Positions 24,201 through 38,213 of a DNA stretch of 64,000 bases are shown piece by piece (position 1 is the stretch's first letter; the number at the start of each line of letters is the position of its first letter). The stretch covers positions 6,880,001 through 6,944,000 of the forward strand of contig NC_079884.1 in assembly GCF_029227915.1 (NCBI RefSeq), in the 5' to 3' direction. The translations under genes were made by a program, and so were the position numbers. Under the pieces are notes generated by a model. The model searched no databases. It saw only the letters and a program-made list of their open reading frames with translations, and was not told the DNA's origin. The stretch is from Hydractinia symbiolongicarpus (Eukaryota; Cnidaria; Hydrozoa; Anthoathecata; Hydractiniidae).

Positions 24201-26847
24201 CCAGTGTAATCGCTGAGTTCCAGCAATCATGTCAAATTAAGAAGAATGTTATTTCTTGGAGTTCAATTGTCTTATTTATCACATTTAGAAGGTCAAAGTC
24301 CAAAGTCAGTTCAATTAAGTCCCACAGTCAATCGTTTCACTGTTAAAAGCGATGAAAATTTGTAATGTCAGAAAAATATCGCTAAATATATGTTGGTACG
24401 AATATGTTACGCAACCGTTGTAACTCACAAGGATTGATGCCATTAGAAAATCAATGAAATGTAGTTTTTGAAACTGTCTTCACTTCTTCAGCACGCACTA
24501 ACGGCTAGCATTGGTTCCACAGTAAAAATGGCTTATTTATCTAAATTTTTAAATAAAGTGCTACCACAGCGCCCAGTGTAATCGCTGAGTTCCAGCAATC
24601 ATGTCAAATTAAGAAGAATGTTATCTCTTGGAGTCCAATTGTCTTATTTATCACATTTAGAAGATCAAAGTCCAAAGTCAGTTCAATTAAGTCCCACAGT
24701 CAATCGTTTCACTGTTAAAAGCGATGAAACCTCGTAATGTCAGAAACATATCGCTGAATACATGTTGGTACGAACATGTGACGCAGCCGTTGTAACTCAC
24801 AAGGACTGTTGCAATTAGAAAGTCAATGAAATGTAGTTTTTGAAATTGTCTCTATTTCTGCAGCGCGCGCTATTTGCTAGGATTGGTTTCACAGTAAAAA
24901 TGACTTATTTATTTGAATTTTTAAATAAAGCGCTACCACAGTGCCCAGTGTAATCGCTGAGTTCCAGCAATCATGTCAAATTAAGAAGAATGTTATTTCT
25001 TGGAATCCAATTGTCTTATTTATCTCATTTAGAAGGTCAAAGTCCAAAGTCAGTTCAATTAAGTCCCACAGTCAATCGTTTCACTGTTAAAAGCGATGAA
25101 AATTTGTAATGTCAGAAAAATATCGCTAAATATATGTTGGTACGAATATGTTACGCAACTGTTGTAACTCACAAGGATTGATGCCATTAGAAAATCAATG
25201 AAATGTAGTTTTTGAAACTGTCTCCACTTCTTCAGCGCGCACTAAGGGCTAGGTTGGTTCCACAGTAAAAATGACTCATTAATCTAAATTTTTAATTAAA
25301 GCGCTACCACAGCGCTAAGTGTAATCGCTGATTTCCAGCGATCATTTCAAATTAAAAAGAATGTTATTTCTTGAAGTCCAATTGTCTCATTTATCACATT
25401 TATAAGGTCAAAGTCCAAAGTCAGTCGAATTAAGTCCCACAGTCAATCGTTTCAATGTTAAAAGCGATGAAACCTCGTAATGTCAGAAACATATCGCTGA
25501 ATATATGTTGGTACGAACATGTGACGCAGCCGTTGTAACTCACAAGGACTGTTGCAATTAGAAAGTCAATGAAATGTAGTTTTTGAAATTGTCTCTATTT
25601 CTGCAGCGTGCGCTATTGGCTAGGATTGGTTTCACAGTAAAAATGACTTATTTATTTGAATTTTTAAATAAAGCGCTACCACAGTGCCCAGTTTAACCGC
25701 TGAGTTCCAGCAATCATGTCAAATTAAGAAGAATGTTATTTCTTGGAATCCAATTGTCTTATTTATCTCATTTAGAAGGTCAAAGTCCAAAGTCAGTTCA
25801 ATTAAGTCCCACAGTCAATCGTTTCACTGTTAAAAGCGATGAAAATTTGTAATGTCAGAAAATATTGCTAAATATATGTTGGTACGAATATGTTACGCAA
25901 CCGTTGTAACTCACAAGGATTGATGCCATTAGAAAATCAATGAAATGTAGTTTTTGAAACTGTCTCCACTTCTTCAGCACGCACTAACGGCTAGCATTGG
26001 TTCCACAGTAAAAATGGCTTATTTATCTAAATTTTTAAATAAAGTGCTACCACAGCGACCAGTGTAATCGCTGAGTTCCAGCAATCATGTCAAATTAAGA
26101 AGAATGTTATTTCTTGGAGTTCAATTGTCTTATTTATCACATTTAGAAAGTCAAAGTCCAAAGTCAGTTCAATTAAGTCCCACAGTCAATCGTTTCACTG
26201 TTAAAAGCGATGAAAATTTGTAATGTCAGAAAAATATCGCTAAATATATGTTGGTACGAATATGTTACGCAACCGTTGTAACTCACAAGGATTGATGCCA
26301 TTAGAGAATCAATGAAATGTAGTTTTTGAAACTGTCTTCACTTCTTCAGCACGCACTAACGGCTAGCATTGGTTCCACAGTAAAAATGGCTTATTTATCT
26401 AAATTTTTAAATAAAGTGCTACCACAGCGCCCAGTGTAATCGCTGAGTTCCAGCAATCATGTCAAATTAAGAAGAATGTTATCTCTTGGAGTCCAATTGT
26501 CTTATTTATCACATTTAGAAGGTCAAAGTCCAAAGTCAGTTCAATTAAGTCCCACAGTCAATCGTTTCACTGTTAAAAGCGATGAAAATTTGTAATGTCA
26601 GAAAAATATCGCTAAATATATGTTGGTACGAATATGTTACGCAACCGTTGTAACTCACAAGGATTGATGCCATTAGAAAATCAATGAAATGTAGTTATTG
26701 AAACTGTCTCTATTTCTTTAGCGCGCCCTAACGGCCAGGATTGGTTTCACAGTAAAAATGACTTATTTATTTAAATTTTGAAATAAAGCGCTACCACAGC
26801 GACCAGTGTAATCGCTGAGTTCCAGCAATCATGTCAAATTAAGAAGA

Positions 26848-27048
26848 ATGTTATTTCTTGGAGTCCAATTGTCCTATTTATCACATTTAGAAGTTCAAAG
26901 TCCAAAGTCAGTTCAATTAAGTCCCACAGTCAATCGTTTCACTGTTAGAAGCGATGAAACCTCGTATTGTCAGAAACATATCGCTGAATACATGTTGGTA
27001 CGAACATGTGACGCAGCCGTTGTAACTCACAAGGACTGTTGGAATTAG
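26848..27048 (+). other. 66-codon open frame within type Z monomers (recurs 14 times)
   Basis: Starting MLFLGVQLSYLSHLEVQS and ending ...KDCWN or KDCCN, the frame recurs at 26848, 27220, 31306, 32422, 32794, 37248, 37992, 40381, 42770, 44629, 45745, 46861, 47977 and 49093. It is open because related monomers' TCG-TAA is TCG-TAT here. Between copies I count about seven amino-acid-changing substitutions (R/K, W/C, A/P, D/H, Y/F, H/Q, T/I) and one silent, which argues against selection on a protein. No domain, signal peptide or promoter is recognisable. Best read as a passive frame in a homogenised satellite subfamily, not a gene. Confidence 0.7.
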
Positions 27049-27159
27049 AAAGTCAATGAAATGTAGTTTTTGAAATTGTCTCTATTTCTGCAGCGCGCGC
27101 TATTGGCTAGGATTGGTTTCACAGTAAAAATGACTTATTTATTTAAATTTTTAAATAAA

Positions 27160-27174
27160 GCGCTACCACAGCGC
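27160..27174. repeat. Monomer-boundary inverted repeat GCGCT-ACCAC-AGCGC
   Basis: A 5-bp perfect inverted repeat with a 5-nt spacer lies at the start of most monomers (another clean example is 704-718). Common subfamily variants are GTGCT...AGCGC and GCGCT...AGTGC, each replacing one G-C pair by a G-T pairing, so an RNA hairpin could survive in both. Some subfamilies (AGCGACC, AGGGCCC) break it. It could be a protein-binding site, an RNA hairpin, or chance conservation of an old sequence; nothing here decides which. Confidence 0.6.
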
Positions 27175-27531
27175 CCAGTGTAATCGCTGAGTTCCAGCAA
27201 TCATGTCAAATTAAGAAGAATGTTATTTCTTGGAGTCCAATTGTCCTATTTATCACATTTAGAAGTTCAAAGTCCAAAGTCAGTTCAATTAAGTCCCACA
27301 GTCAATCGTTTCACTGTTAAAAGCGATGAAACCTCGTATTGTCAGAAACATATCGCTGAATACATGTTGGTACGAACATGTGACGCAGCCGTTGTAACTC
27401 ACAAGGACTGTTGCAATTAGAAAGTCAATGAAATGTAGTTTTTGAAATTGTCTCTATTTCTGCAGCGCGCGCTGATGGCTAGGATTGGTTTCACAGTAAA
27501 AATGACATATTTATTTGAATTTTTAAATAAA
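27160..27531 (+). repeat. Representative 372-bp satellite monomer
   Basis: One unit, counted from GCGCTACC to the next GCGCTACC, is exactly 372 bp and is used here as a reference for the family. It opens with the inverted repeat GCGCT-ACCAC-AGCGC, continues with a moderately conserved block (TAATCGCTGAGTTCCAGC), then AT-rich sequence, a GCGCGC-containing stretch near its 3' third, and ends in TTTTTAAATAAA directly before the next unit. All units in the window run in the same orientation. This monomer belongs to the subfamily called type Z below, which carries an open 66-codon frame. Confidence 0.95.
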
Positions 27532-30500
27532 GCGCTACCACAGTGCCCAGTGTAATCGCTGAGTTCCAGCAATCATGTCAAATTAAGAAGAATGTTATTT
27601 CTTGGAATCCAATTGTCTTATTTATCTCATTTAGAAGGTCAAAGTCCAAAGTCAGTTCAATTAAGTCCCACAGTCAATCGTTTCACTGTTAAAAGCGATG
27701 AAAATTTGTAATGTCAGAAAAATATCGCTAAATATATGTTGGTACGAATATGTTACGCAACTGTTGTAACTCACAAGGATTGATGCCATTAGAAAATCAA
27801 TGAAATGTAGTTTTTGAAACTGTCTCCACTTCTTCAGCGCGCACTAAGGGCTAGGTTGGTTCCACAGTAAAAATGACTCATTTATCTAAATTTTTAATTA
27901 AAGCGCTACCACAGCGCTAAGTGTAATCGCTGATTTCCAGCGATCATTTCTAATTAAAAAGAATGTTATTTCTTAAAGTCCAATTGTCTCATTTATCACA
28001 TTTATAAGGTCAAAGTCCAAAGTCAGTCCAATTAAGTCCCACAGTCAATCGTTTCAATGTTAAAAGCGATGAAACCTCGTAATGTCAGAAACATATCGCT
28101 GAATACATGTTGGTACGAATATGTGACGCAGCCGTTGTAACTCACAAGGACTGTTGCAATTAGAAAGTCAATGAAATGTAGTTTTTGAAATTGTCTCTAT
28201 TTCTGCAGCGCGCGCTATTGGCTAGGATTGGTTTCACAGTAAAAATGACTTATCTATTTGAATTTTTAAATAAAGCGCTACCACAGTGCCCAGTTTAACC
28301 GCTGAGTTCCAGCAATCATGTCAAATTAAGAAGAATGTTATTTCTTGGAATCCAATTGTCTTATTTATCTCATTTAGAAGGTCAAAGTCCAAAGTCAGTT
28401 GAATTAAGTCCCACAGTCAATCGTTTCACTGTTAAAAGCGATGAAAATTTGTAATGTCAGAAAATATTGCTAAATATATGTTGGTACGAATATGTTACGC
28501 AACCGTTGTAACTCACAAGGATTGATGCCATTAGAAAATCAATGAAATGTAGTTTTTGAAACTGTCTCCACTTCTTCAGCACGCACTAACGGCTAGCATT
28601 GGTTCCACAGTAAAAATGGCTTATTTATCTAAATTTTTAAATAAAGTGCTACCACAGCGACCAGTCTAATCGCTGAGTTCCAGCAATCATGTCAAATTAA
28701 GAAGAATGTTATTTCTTGGAATCCAATTGTCTTATTTATCTCATTTAGAAGGTCAAAGTCCAAAGTCAGTTCAATTAAGTCCCACAGTCAATCGTTTCAC
28801 TGTTAAAAGCGATGAAAATTTGTAATGTCAGAAAAATATCGCTAAATATATGTTGGTACGAATATGTTACGCAACTGTTGTAACTCACAAGGATTGATGC
28901 CATTAGAAAATCAATGAAATGTAGTTTTTGAAACTGTCTCCACTTCTTCAGCGCGCACTAAGGGCTAGGTTGGTTCCACAGTAAAAATGACTCATTTATC
29001 TAAATTTTTAATTAAAGCGCTACCACAGCGCTAAGTGTAATCGCTGATTTCCAGCGATCATTTCAAATTAAAAAGAATGTTATTTCTTAAAGTCCAATTG
29101 TCTCATTTATCACATTTATAAGGTCAAAGTCCAAAGTCAGTCGAATTAAGTCCCACAGTCAATCGTTTCAATGTTAAAAGCGATGAAACCTCGTAATGTC
29201 AGAAACATATCGCTGAATACATGTTGGTACGAGCATGTGACGCAGCCGTTGTAACTCACAAGGACTGTTGCAATTAGAAAGTCAATGAAATGTAGTTTTT
29301 GAAATTGTCTCTATTTCTGCAGCGCGCGCTATTGGCTAGGATTGGTTTCACAGTAAAAATGACTTATTTATTTGAATTTTTAAATAAAGCGCTACCACAG
29401 TGCCAATTTTAAACGCTGAGTTCCAGCAATCATGTCAAATTAAGAAGAATGTTATTTCTTGGAATCCAATTGTCTTATTTATCTTATTTAGAAGGTCAAA
29501 GTCCAAAGTCAGTTCAATTAAGTCCCACAGTCAATCGTTTCACTGTTAAAAGCGATGAAAATTTGTAATGTCAGAAAAATATCGCTAAATATATGTTGGT
29601 ACGAATTTGTTACGCAACCGTTGTAACTCACAAGGATTGATGCCATTAGAAAATCAATGAAATGTAGTTTTTGAAACTGTCTCCACTTCTTCAGCGCGCA
29701 CTAAGGGCTAGGTTGGTTCCACAGTAAAAATGACTCATTTATCTAAATTTTTAATTAAAGCGCTACCACAGCGCTAAGTGTAATCGCTGATTTCCAGCGA
29801 TCATTTCAAATTAAAAAGAATGTTATTTCTTAAAGTCCAATTGTCTCATTTATCACATTTATAAGGTCAAAGTCCAAAGTCAGTCGAATTAAGTCCCACA
29901 GTCAATCGTTTCAATGTTAAAAGCGATGAAACCTCGTAATGTCAGAAACATATCGCTGAATACATGTTGGTACGAACATGTGACGCAGCCGTTGTAACTC
30001 ACAAGGACTGTTGCAATTAGAAAGTCAATGAAATGTAGTTTTTGAAATTGTCTCTATTTCTGCAGCGCGCGCTATTGGCTAGGATTGGTTTCACAGTAAA
30101 AATGACTTATTTATTTGAATTTTTAAATAAAGCGCTACCACAGTGCCAATTTTAAACGCTGAGTTCCAGCAATCATGTCAAATTAAGAAGAATGTTATTT
30201 CTTGGAATCCAATTGTCTTATTTATCTTATTTAGAAGGTCAAAGTCCAAAGTCAGTTCAATTAAGTCCCACAGTCAATCGTTTCACTGTTAAAAGCGATG
30301 AAAATTTGTAATGTCAGAAAATATTGCTAAATATATGTTGGTACGAATATGTTACGCAACCGTTGTAACTCACAAGGATTGATGCCATTAGAAAATCAAT
30401 GAAATGTAGTTTTTGAAACTGTCTCCACTTCTTCAGCACGCACTAACGGCTAGCATTGGTTCCACAGTAAAAATGGCTTATTTATCTAAATTTTTAAATA

Positions 30501-33500
30501 AAGTGCTACCACAGCGACCAGTGTAATCGCTGAGTTCCAGCAATCATGTCAAATTAAGAAGAATGTTATTTCTTGGAGTTCAATTGTCTTATTTATCACA
30601 TTTAGAAGGTCAAAGTCCAAAGTCAGTTCAATTAAGTCCCACAGTCAATCGTTTCACTGTTAAAAGCGATGAAAATTTGTAATGTCAGAAAAATATCGCT
30701 AAATATATGTTGGTACGAATATGTTACGCAACCGTTGTAACTCACAAGGATTGATGCCATTAGAAAATCAATGAAATGTAGTTTTTGAAACTGTCTTCAC
30801 TTCTTCAGCACGCACTAACGGCTAGCATTGGTTCCACAGTAAAAATGGCTTATTTATCTAAATTTTTAAATAAAGTGCTACCACAGCGCCCAGTGTAATC
30901 GCTGAGTTCCAGCAATCATGTCAAATTAAAAAGAATGTTATCTCTTGGAGTCCAATTGTCTTATTTATCACATTTAGAAGGTCAAAGTCCAAAGTCAGTC
31001 AATTAAGTCCCACAGTCAATCGTTTCACTGTTAAAAGCGATGAAAATTTGTAATGTCAGAAAAATATTGCTAAATATATGTTGGTACGAATATGTTACGC
31101 AACCGTTGAAACTCACAAGGATTGATGCCATTAGAAAATCAATGAAATGTAGTTATTGAAACTGTCTCTATTTCTTTAGCGCGCCCTAACGGCCAGGATT
31201 GGTTTCACAGTAAAAATGACTTATTTATTTAAATTTTTAAATAAAGCGCTACCACAGCGCCCAGTGTAATCGCTGAGTTCCAGCAATCATGTCAAATTAA
31301 GAAGAATGTTATTTCTTGGAGTCCAATTGTCCTATTTATCACATTTAGAAGTTCAAAGTCCAAAGTCAGTTCAATTAAGTCCCACAGTCAATCGTTTCAC
31401 TGTTAGAAGCGATGAAACCTCGTATTGTCAGAAACATATCGCTGAATACATGTTGGTACGAACATGTGACGCAGCCGTTGTAACTCACAAGGACTGTTGG
31501 AATTAGAAAGTCAATGAAATGTAGTTTTTGAAATTGTCTCTATTTCTGCAGCGCGCGCTATTGGCTAGGATTAGTTTCACAGTAAAAATGACTTATTTAT
31601 TTGAATTTTTAAATAAAGCGCTACCACAGTGCCCAGTGTAATCGCTGAGTTCCAGCAATCATGTCAAATTAAGAAGAATGTTATTTCTTGGAATCCAATT
31701 GTCTTATTTATCTCATTTAGAAGGTCAAAGTCCAAAGTCAGTTCAATTAAGTCCCACAGTCAATCGTTTCACTGTTAAAAGCGATGAAAATTTGTAATGT
31801 CAGAAAAATATCGCTAAATATATGTTGGTACGAATATGTTACGCAACCGTTGTAACTCACAAGGATTGATGCCATTAGAAAATCAATGAAATGTAGTTTT
31901 TGAAACTGTCTTCACTTCTTCAGCACGCACTAACGGCTAGCATTGGTTCCACAGTAAAAATAGCTTATTTATCTAAATTTTTAAATAAAGTGCTACCACA
32001 GCGCCCAGTGTAATCGCTGAGTTCCAGCAATCATGTCAAATTAAGAAGAATGTTATCTCTTGGAGTCCAATTGTCTTATTTATCACATTTAGAAGGTCAA
32101 AGTCCAAAGTCAGTTCAATTAAGTCCCACAGTCAATCGTTTCACTGTTAAAAGCGATGAAAATTTGTAATGTCAGAAAAATATCGCTAAATATATGTTGG
32201 TACGAATTTGTTACGCAACCGTTGTAACTCACAAGGATTGATGCCATTAGAAAATCAATGAAATGTAGTTATTGAAACTGTCTCTATTTCTTTAGCGCGC
32301 CCTAACGGCCAGGATTGGTTTCACAGTAAAAATGACTTATTTATTTAAATTTTTAAATAAAGCGCTACCACAGCGCCCAGTGTAATCGCTGAGTTCCAGC
32401 AATCATGTCAAATTAAGAAGAATGTTATTTCTTGGAGTCCAATTGTCCTATTTATCACATTTAGAAGTTCAAAGTCCAAAGTCAGTTCAATTAAGTCCCA
32501 CAGTCAATCGTTTCACTGTTAAAAGCGATGAAACCTCGTATTGTCAGAAACATATCGCTGAATACATGTTGGTACGAACATGTGACGCAGCCGTTGTAAC
32601 TCACAAGGACTGTTGCAATTAGAAAGTCAATGAAATGTAGTTTTTGAAATTGTCTCTATTTCTGCAGCGCGCGCTGATGGCTAGGATTGGTTTCACAGTA
32701 AAAATGACTTATTTATTTGAATTTTTAAATAAAGCGCTACCACAGTGCCCAGTGTAATCGCTGAGTTCCAGCAATCATGTCAAATTAAGAAGAATGTTAT
32801 TTCTTGGAGTCCAATTGTCCTATTTATCACATTTAGAAGTTCAAAGTCCAAAGTCAGTTCAATTAAGTCCCACAGTCAATCGTTTCACTGTTAAAAGCGA
32901 TGAAACCTCGTATTGTCAGAAACATATCGCTGAATACATGTTGGTACGAACATGTGACGCAGCCGTTGTAACTCACAAGGACTGTTGCAATTAGAAAGTC
33001 AATGAAATGTAGTTTTTGAAATTGTCTCTATTTCTGCAGCGCGCGCTGATGGCTAGGATTGGTTTCACAGTAAAAATGACTTATTTATTTGAATTTTTAA
33101 ATAAAGCGCTACCACAGTGCCCAGTGTAATCGCTGAGTTCCAGCAATCATGTCAAATTAAGAAGAATGTTATTTCTTGGAATCCAATTGTCTTATTTATC
33201 TCATTTAGAAGGTCAAAGTCCAAAGTCAGTTCAATTAAGTCCCACAGTCAATCGTTTCACTGTTAAAAGCGATGAAAATTTGTAATGTCAGAAAAATATC
33301 GCTAAATATATGTTGGTACGAATATGTTACGCAACTGTTGTAACTCACAAGGATTGATGCCATTAGAAAATCAATGAAATGTAGTTTTTGAAACTGTCTC
33401 CACTTCTTCAGCACGCACTAAGGGCTAGGTTGGTTCCACAGTAAAAATGACTCATTAATCTAAATTTTTAATTAAAGCGCTACCACAGCGCTAAGTGTAA

Positions 33501-36500
33501 TCGCTGATTTCCAGCGATCATTTCAAATTAAAAAGAATGTTATTTCTTAAAGTCCAATTGTCTCATTTATCACATTTATAAGGTCAAAGTCCAAAGTCAG
33601 TCCAATTAAGTCCCACAGTCAATCGTTTCAATGTTAAAAGCGATGAAACCTCGTAATGTCAGAAACATATCGCTGAATACATGTTGGTACGAACATGTGA
33701 CGCAGCCGTTGTAACTCACAAGGACTGTTGCAATTAGAAAGTCAATGAAATGTAGTTTTTGAAATTGTCTCTATTTCTGCAGCGCGCGCTATTGGCTAGG
33801 ATTGGTTTCACAGTAAAAATGACTTATTTATTTGAATTCTTAAATAAAGCGCTACCACAGTGCCCAGTTTAACCGCTGAGTTCCAGCAATCATGTCAAAT
33901 TAAGAAGAATGTTATTTCTTGGAATCCAATTGTCTTATTTATCTCATTTAGAAGGTCAAAGTCCAAAGTCAGTTCAATTAAGTCCCACAGTCAATCGTTT
34001 CACTGTTAAAAGCGATGAAAATTTGTAATGTCAGAAAATATTGCTAAATATATGTTGGTACGAATATGTTACGCAACCGTTGTAACTCACAAGGATTGAT
34101 GCCATTAGAAAATCAATGAAATGTAGTTTTTGAAACTGTCTCCACTTCTTCAGCACGCACTAACGGCTAGCATTGGTTCCACAGTAAAAATGGCTTATTT
34201 ATCTAATTTTTAAATAAAGTGCTACCACAGCGACCAGTGTAATCGCTGAGTTCCAGCAATCATGTCAAATTAAGAAGAATGTTATTTCTTGGAGTTCAAT
34301 TGTCTTATTTATCACATTTAGAAGGTCAAAGTCCAAAGTCAGTTCAATTAAGTCCCACAGTCAATCGTTTCACTGTTAAAAGCGATGAAAATTTGTAATG
34401 TCAGAAAATATTGCTAAGTATATGTTGGTACGAATATGTTACGCAACCGTTGTAACTCACAAGGATTGATGCCATTAGAAAATCAATGAAATGTAGTTTT
34501 TGAAACTGTCTCCACTTCTTCAGCACGCACTAACGGCTAGCATTGGTTCCACAGTAAAAATGGCTTATTTATCTAATTTTCAAATAAAGTGCTACCACAG
34601 CGACCAGTGTAATCGCTGAGTTCCAGCAATCATGTCAAATTAAGAAGAATGTTATTTCTTGGAGTTCAATTGTCTTATTTATCACATTTAGAAGGTCAAA
34701 GTCCAAAGTCAGTTCAATTAAGTCCCACAGTCAATCGTTTCACTGTTAAAAGCGATGAAAATTTGTAATGTCAGAAAAATATCGCTAAATATATGTTGGT
34801 ACGAATATGTTACGCAACTGTTGTAACTCACAAGGATTGATGCCATTAGAAAATCAATGAAATGTAGTTTTTGAAACTGTCTCCACTTCTTCAGCGCGCA
34901 CTAAGGGCTAGGTTGGTTCCACAGTAAAAATGACTCATTTATCTAAATTTTTAATTAAAGCGCTACCACAGCGCTAAGTGTAATCGCTGATTTCCAGCGA
35001 TCATTTCAAATTAAAAAGAATGTTATTTCTTAAAGTCCAATTGTCTCATTTATCACATTTATAAGGTCAAAGTCCAAAGTCAGTCCAATTAAGTCCCACA
35101 GTCAATCGTTTCAATGTTAAAAGCGATGAAACCTCGTAATGTCAGAAACATATCGCTGAATACATGTTGGTACGAACATGTGACGCAGCCGTTGTAACTC
35201 ACAAGGACTGTTGCAATTAGAAAGTCAATGAAATGTAGTTTTTGAAATTGTCTCTATTTCTGCAGCGCGCGCTATTGGCTAGGATTGGTTTCACAGTAAA
35301 AATGACTTATTTATTTGAATTTTTAAATAAAGCGCTACCACAGTGCCCAGTTTAACCGCTGAGTTCCAGCAATCATGTCAAATTAAGAAGAATGTTATTT
35401 CTTGGAATCCAATTGTCTTATTTATCTCATTTAGAAGGTCAAAGTCCAAAGTCAGTTCAATTAAGTCCCACAGTCAATCGTTTCACTGTTAAAAGCGATG
35501 AAAATTTGTAATGTCAGAAAATATTGCTAAATATATGTTGGTACGAATATGTTACGCAACCGTTGTAACTCACAAGGATTGATGCCATTAGAAAATCAAT
35601 GAAATGTAGTTTTTGAAACTGTCTCCACTTCTTCAGCACGCACTAACGGCTAGCATTGGTTCCACAGTAAAAATGGCTTATTTATCTAAATTTTTAAATA
35701 AAGTGCTACCACAGCGACCAGTGTAATCGCTGAGTTCCAGCAATCATGTCAAATTAAGAAGAATGTTATTTCTTGGAGTTCAATTGTCTTATTTATCACA
35801 TTTAGAAGGTCAAAGTCCAAAGTCAGTTCAATTAAGTCCCCCAGTCAATCGTTTCACTGTTAAAAGCGATGAAAATTTGTAATGTCAGAAAAATATCGCT
35901 AAATATATGTTGGTACGAATATGTTACGCAACTGTTGTAACTCACAAGGATTGATGCCATTAGAAAATCAATGAAATGTAGTTTTGAAACTGTCTCCACT
36001 TCTTCAGCGCGCACTAAGGGCTAGGTTGGTTCCTCAGTAAAAATGACTCATTTATCTAAATTTTTAATTAAAGCGCTACCACAGCGCTAAGTGTAATCGC
36101 TGATTTCCAGCGATCATTTCAAATTAAAAAGAATGTTATTTCTTAAAGTCCAATTGTCTCATTTATCACATTTATAAGATCAAAGTCCAAAGTCAGTCGA
36201 ATTAAGTCCCACAGTCAATCGTTTCAATGTTAAAAGCGATGAAACCTCGTAATGTCAGAAACATATCGCTGAATACATGTTGGTACGAACATGTGACGCA
36301 GCCGTTGTAACTCACAAGGACTGTTGCAATTAGAAAGTCAATGAAATGTAGTTTTTGAAATTGTCTCTATTTCTGCAGCGCGCGCTATTGGCTAGGATTG
36401 GTTTCACAGTAAAAATGACTTATTTATTTGAATTTTTAAATAAAGCGCTACCACAGTGCCCAGTTTAACCGCTGAGTTCCAGCAATCATGTCAAATTAAG

Positions 36501-38213
36501 AAGAATGTTATTTCTTGGAATCCAATTGTCCTATTTATCTCATTTAGAAGGTCAAAGTCCAAAGACAGTTCAATTAAGTCCCACAGTCAATCGTTTCACT
36601 GTTAAAAGCGATGAAAATTTGTAATGTCAGAAAATATTGCTAAATATATGTTGGTACGAATATGTTACGCAACCGTTGTAACTCACAAGGATTGATGCCA
36701 TTAGAAAATCAATGAAATGTAGTTTTTGAAACTGTCTTCACTTCTTCAGCACGCACTAACGGCTAGCATTGGTTCCACAGTAAAAATGACTTATTTATCT
36801 AAATTTTTAAATAAAGTGCTACCACAGCGACCAGTCTAATCGCTGAGTTCCAGCAATCATGTCAAATTAAGAAGAATGTTATCTCTTGGAGTCCAATTGT
36901 CTTATTTATCACATTTAGAAGGTCAAAGTCCAAAGTCAGTTCAATTAAGTCCCACAGTCAATCGTTTCACTGTTAAAAGCGATGAAAATTTGTAATGTCA
37001 GAAAAATATCGCTAAATATATGTTGGTACGAATATGTTACGCAACCGTTGTAACTCACAAGGATTGATGCCATTAGAAAATCAATGAAATGTAGTTATTG
37101 AAACTGTCTCTATTTCTTTAGCGCGCCCTAACGGCCAGGATTGGTTTCACAGTAAAAATGACTTATTTATTTAAATTTTTAAATAAAGCGCTACCACAGC
37201 GCCCAGTGTAATCGCTGAGTTCCAGCAATCATGTCAAATTAAGAAGAATGTTATTTCTTGGAGTCCAATTGTCCTATTTATCACATTTAGAAGTTCAAAG
37301 TCCAAAGTCAGTTCAATTAAGTCCCACAGTCAATCGTTTCACTGTTAGAAGCGATGAAACCTCGTATTGTCAGAAACATATCGCTGAATACATGTTGGTA
37401 CGAACATGTGACGCACCCGTTGTAACTCACAAGGACTGTTGGAATTAGAAAGTCAATGAAATGTAGTTTTTGAAATTGTCTCTATTTCTGCAGCGCGCGC
37501 TATTGGCTAGGATTGGTTTCACAGTAAAAATGACTTATTTATTTAAATTTTTAAATAAAGCGCTACCACAGCGCCCAGTGTAATCGCTGAGTTCCAGCAA
37601 TCATGTCAAATTAAGAAGAATGTTATTTCTTGGAGTCCAATTGTCCTATTTATCACATTTAGAAGTTCAAAGTCCAAAGTCAGTTCAATTAAGTCCCACA
37701 GTCAATCGTTTCACTGTTAAAAGCGATGAAAATTTGTAATGTCAGAAAAATATCGCTAAATATATGTTGGTGCGAATATGTTACGCAACCGTTGTAACTC
37801 ACAAGGATTGATGCCATTAGAAAATCAATGAAATGTAGTTATTGAAACTGTCTCTATTTCTTTAGCGCGCCCTAACGGCCAGGATTGGTTTCACAGTAAA
37901 AATGACTTATTTATTTAAATTTTTAAATAAAGCGCTACCACAGCGCCCAATGTAATCGCTGAGTTCCAGCAATCATGTCAAATTAAGTAGAATGTTATTT
38001 CTTGGAGTCCAATTGTCCTATTTATCACATTTAGAAGTTCAAAGTCCAAAGTCAGTTCAATTAAGTCCCACAGTCAATCGTTTCACTGTTAGAAGCGATG
38101 AAACCTCGTATTGTCAGAAACATATCGCTGAATACATGTTGGTACGAACATGTGACGCAGCCGTTGTAACTCACAAGGACTGTTGGAATTAGAAAGTCAA
38201 TGAAATGTAGTTT

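Noticed and set aside
27160-27531. CENP-B box or RNA polymerase III promoter in the monomer
   Set aside because: I found no convincing match to the CENP-B core pattern, and GGATTGGTTCCACAG only loosely resembles a B box, lacking the GGTTCGA core.
35832-36014. 60-codon minus-strand frame
   Set aside because: An isolated frame opened by a one-base loss in a satellite monomer (TAGTTTTGAAAC); absent from sister monomers.
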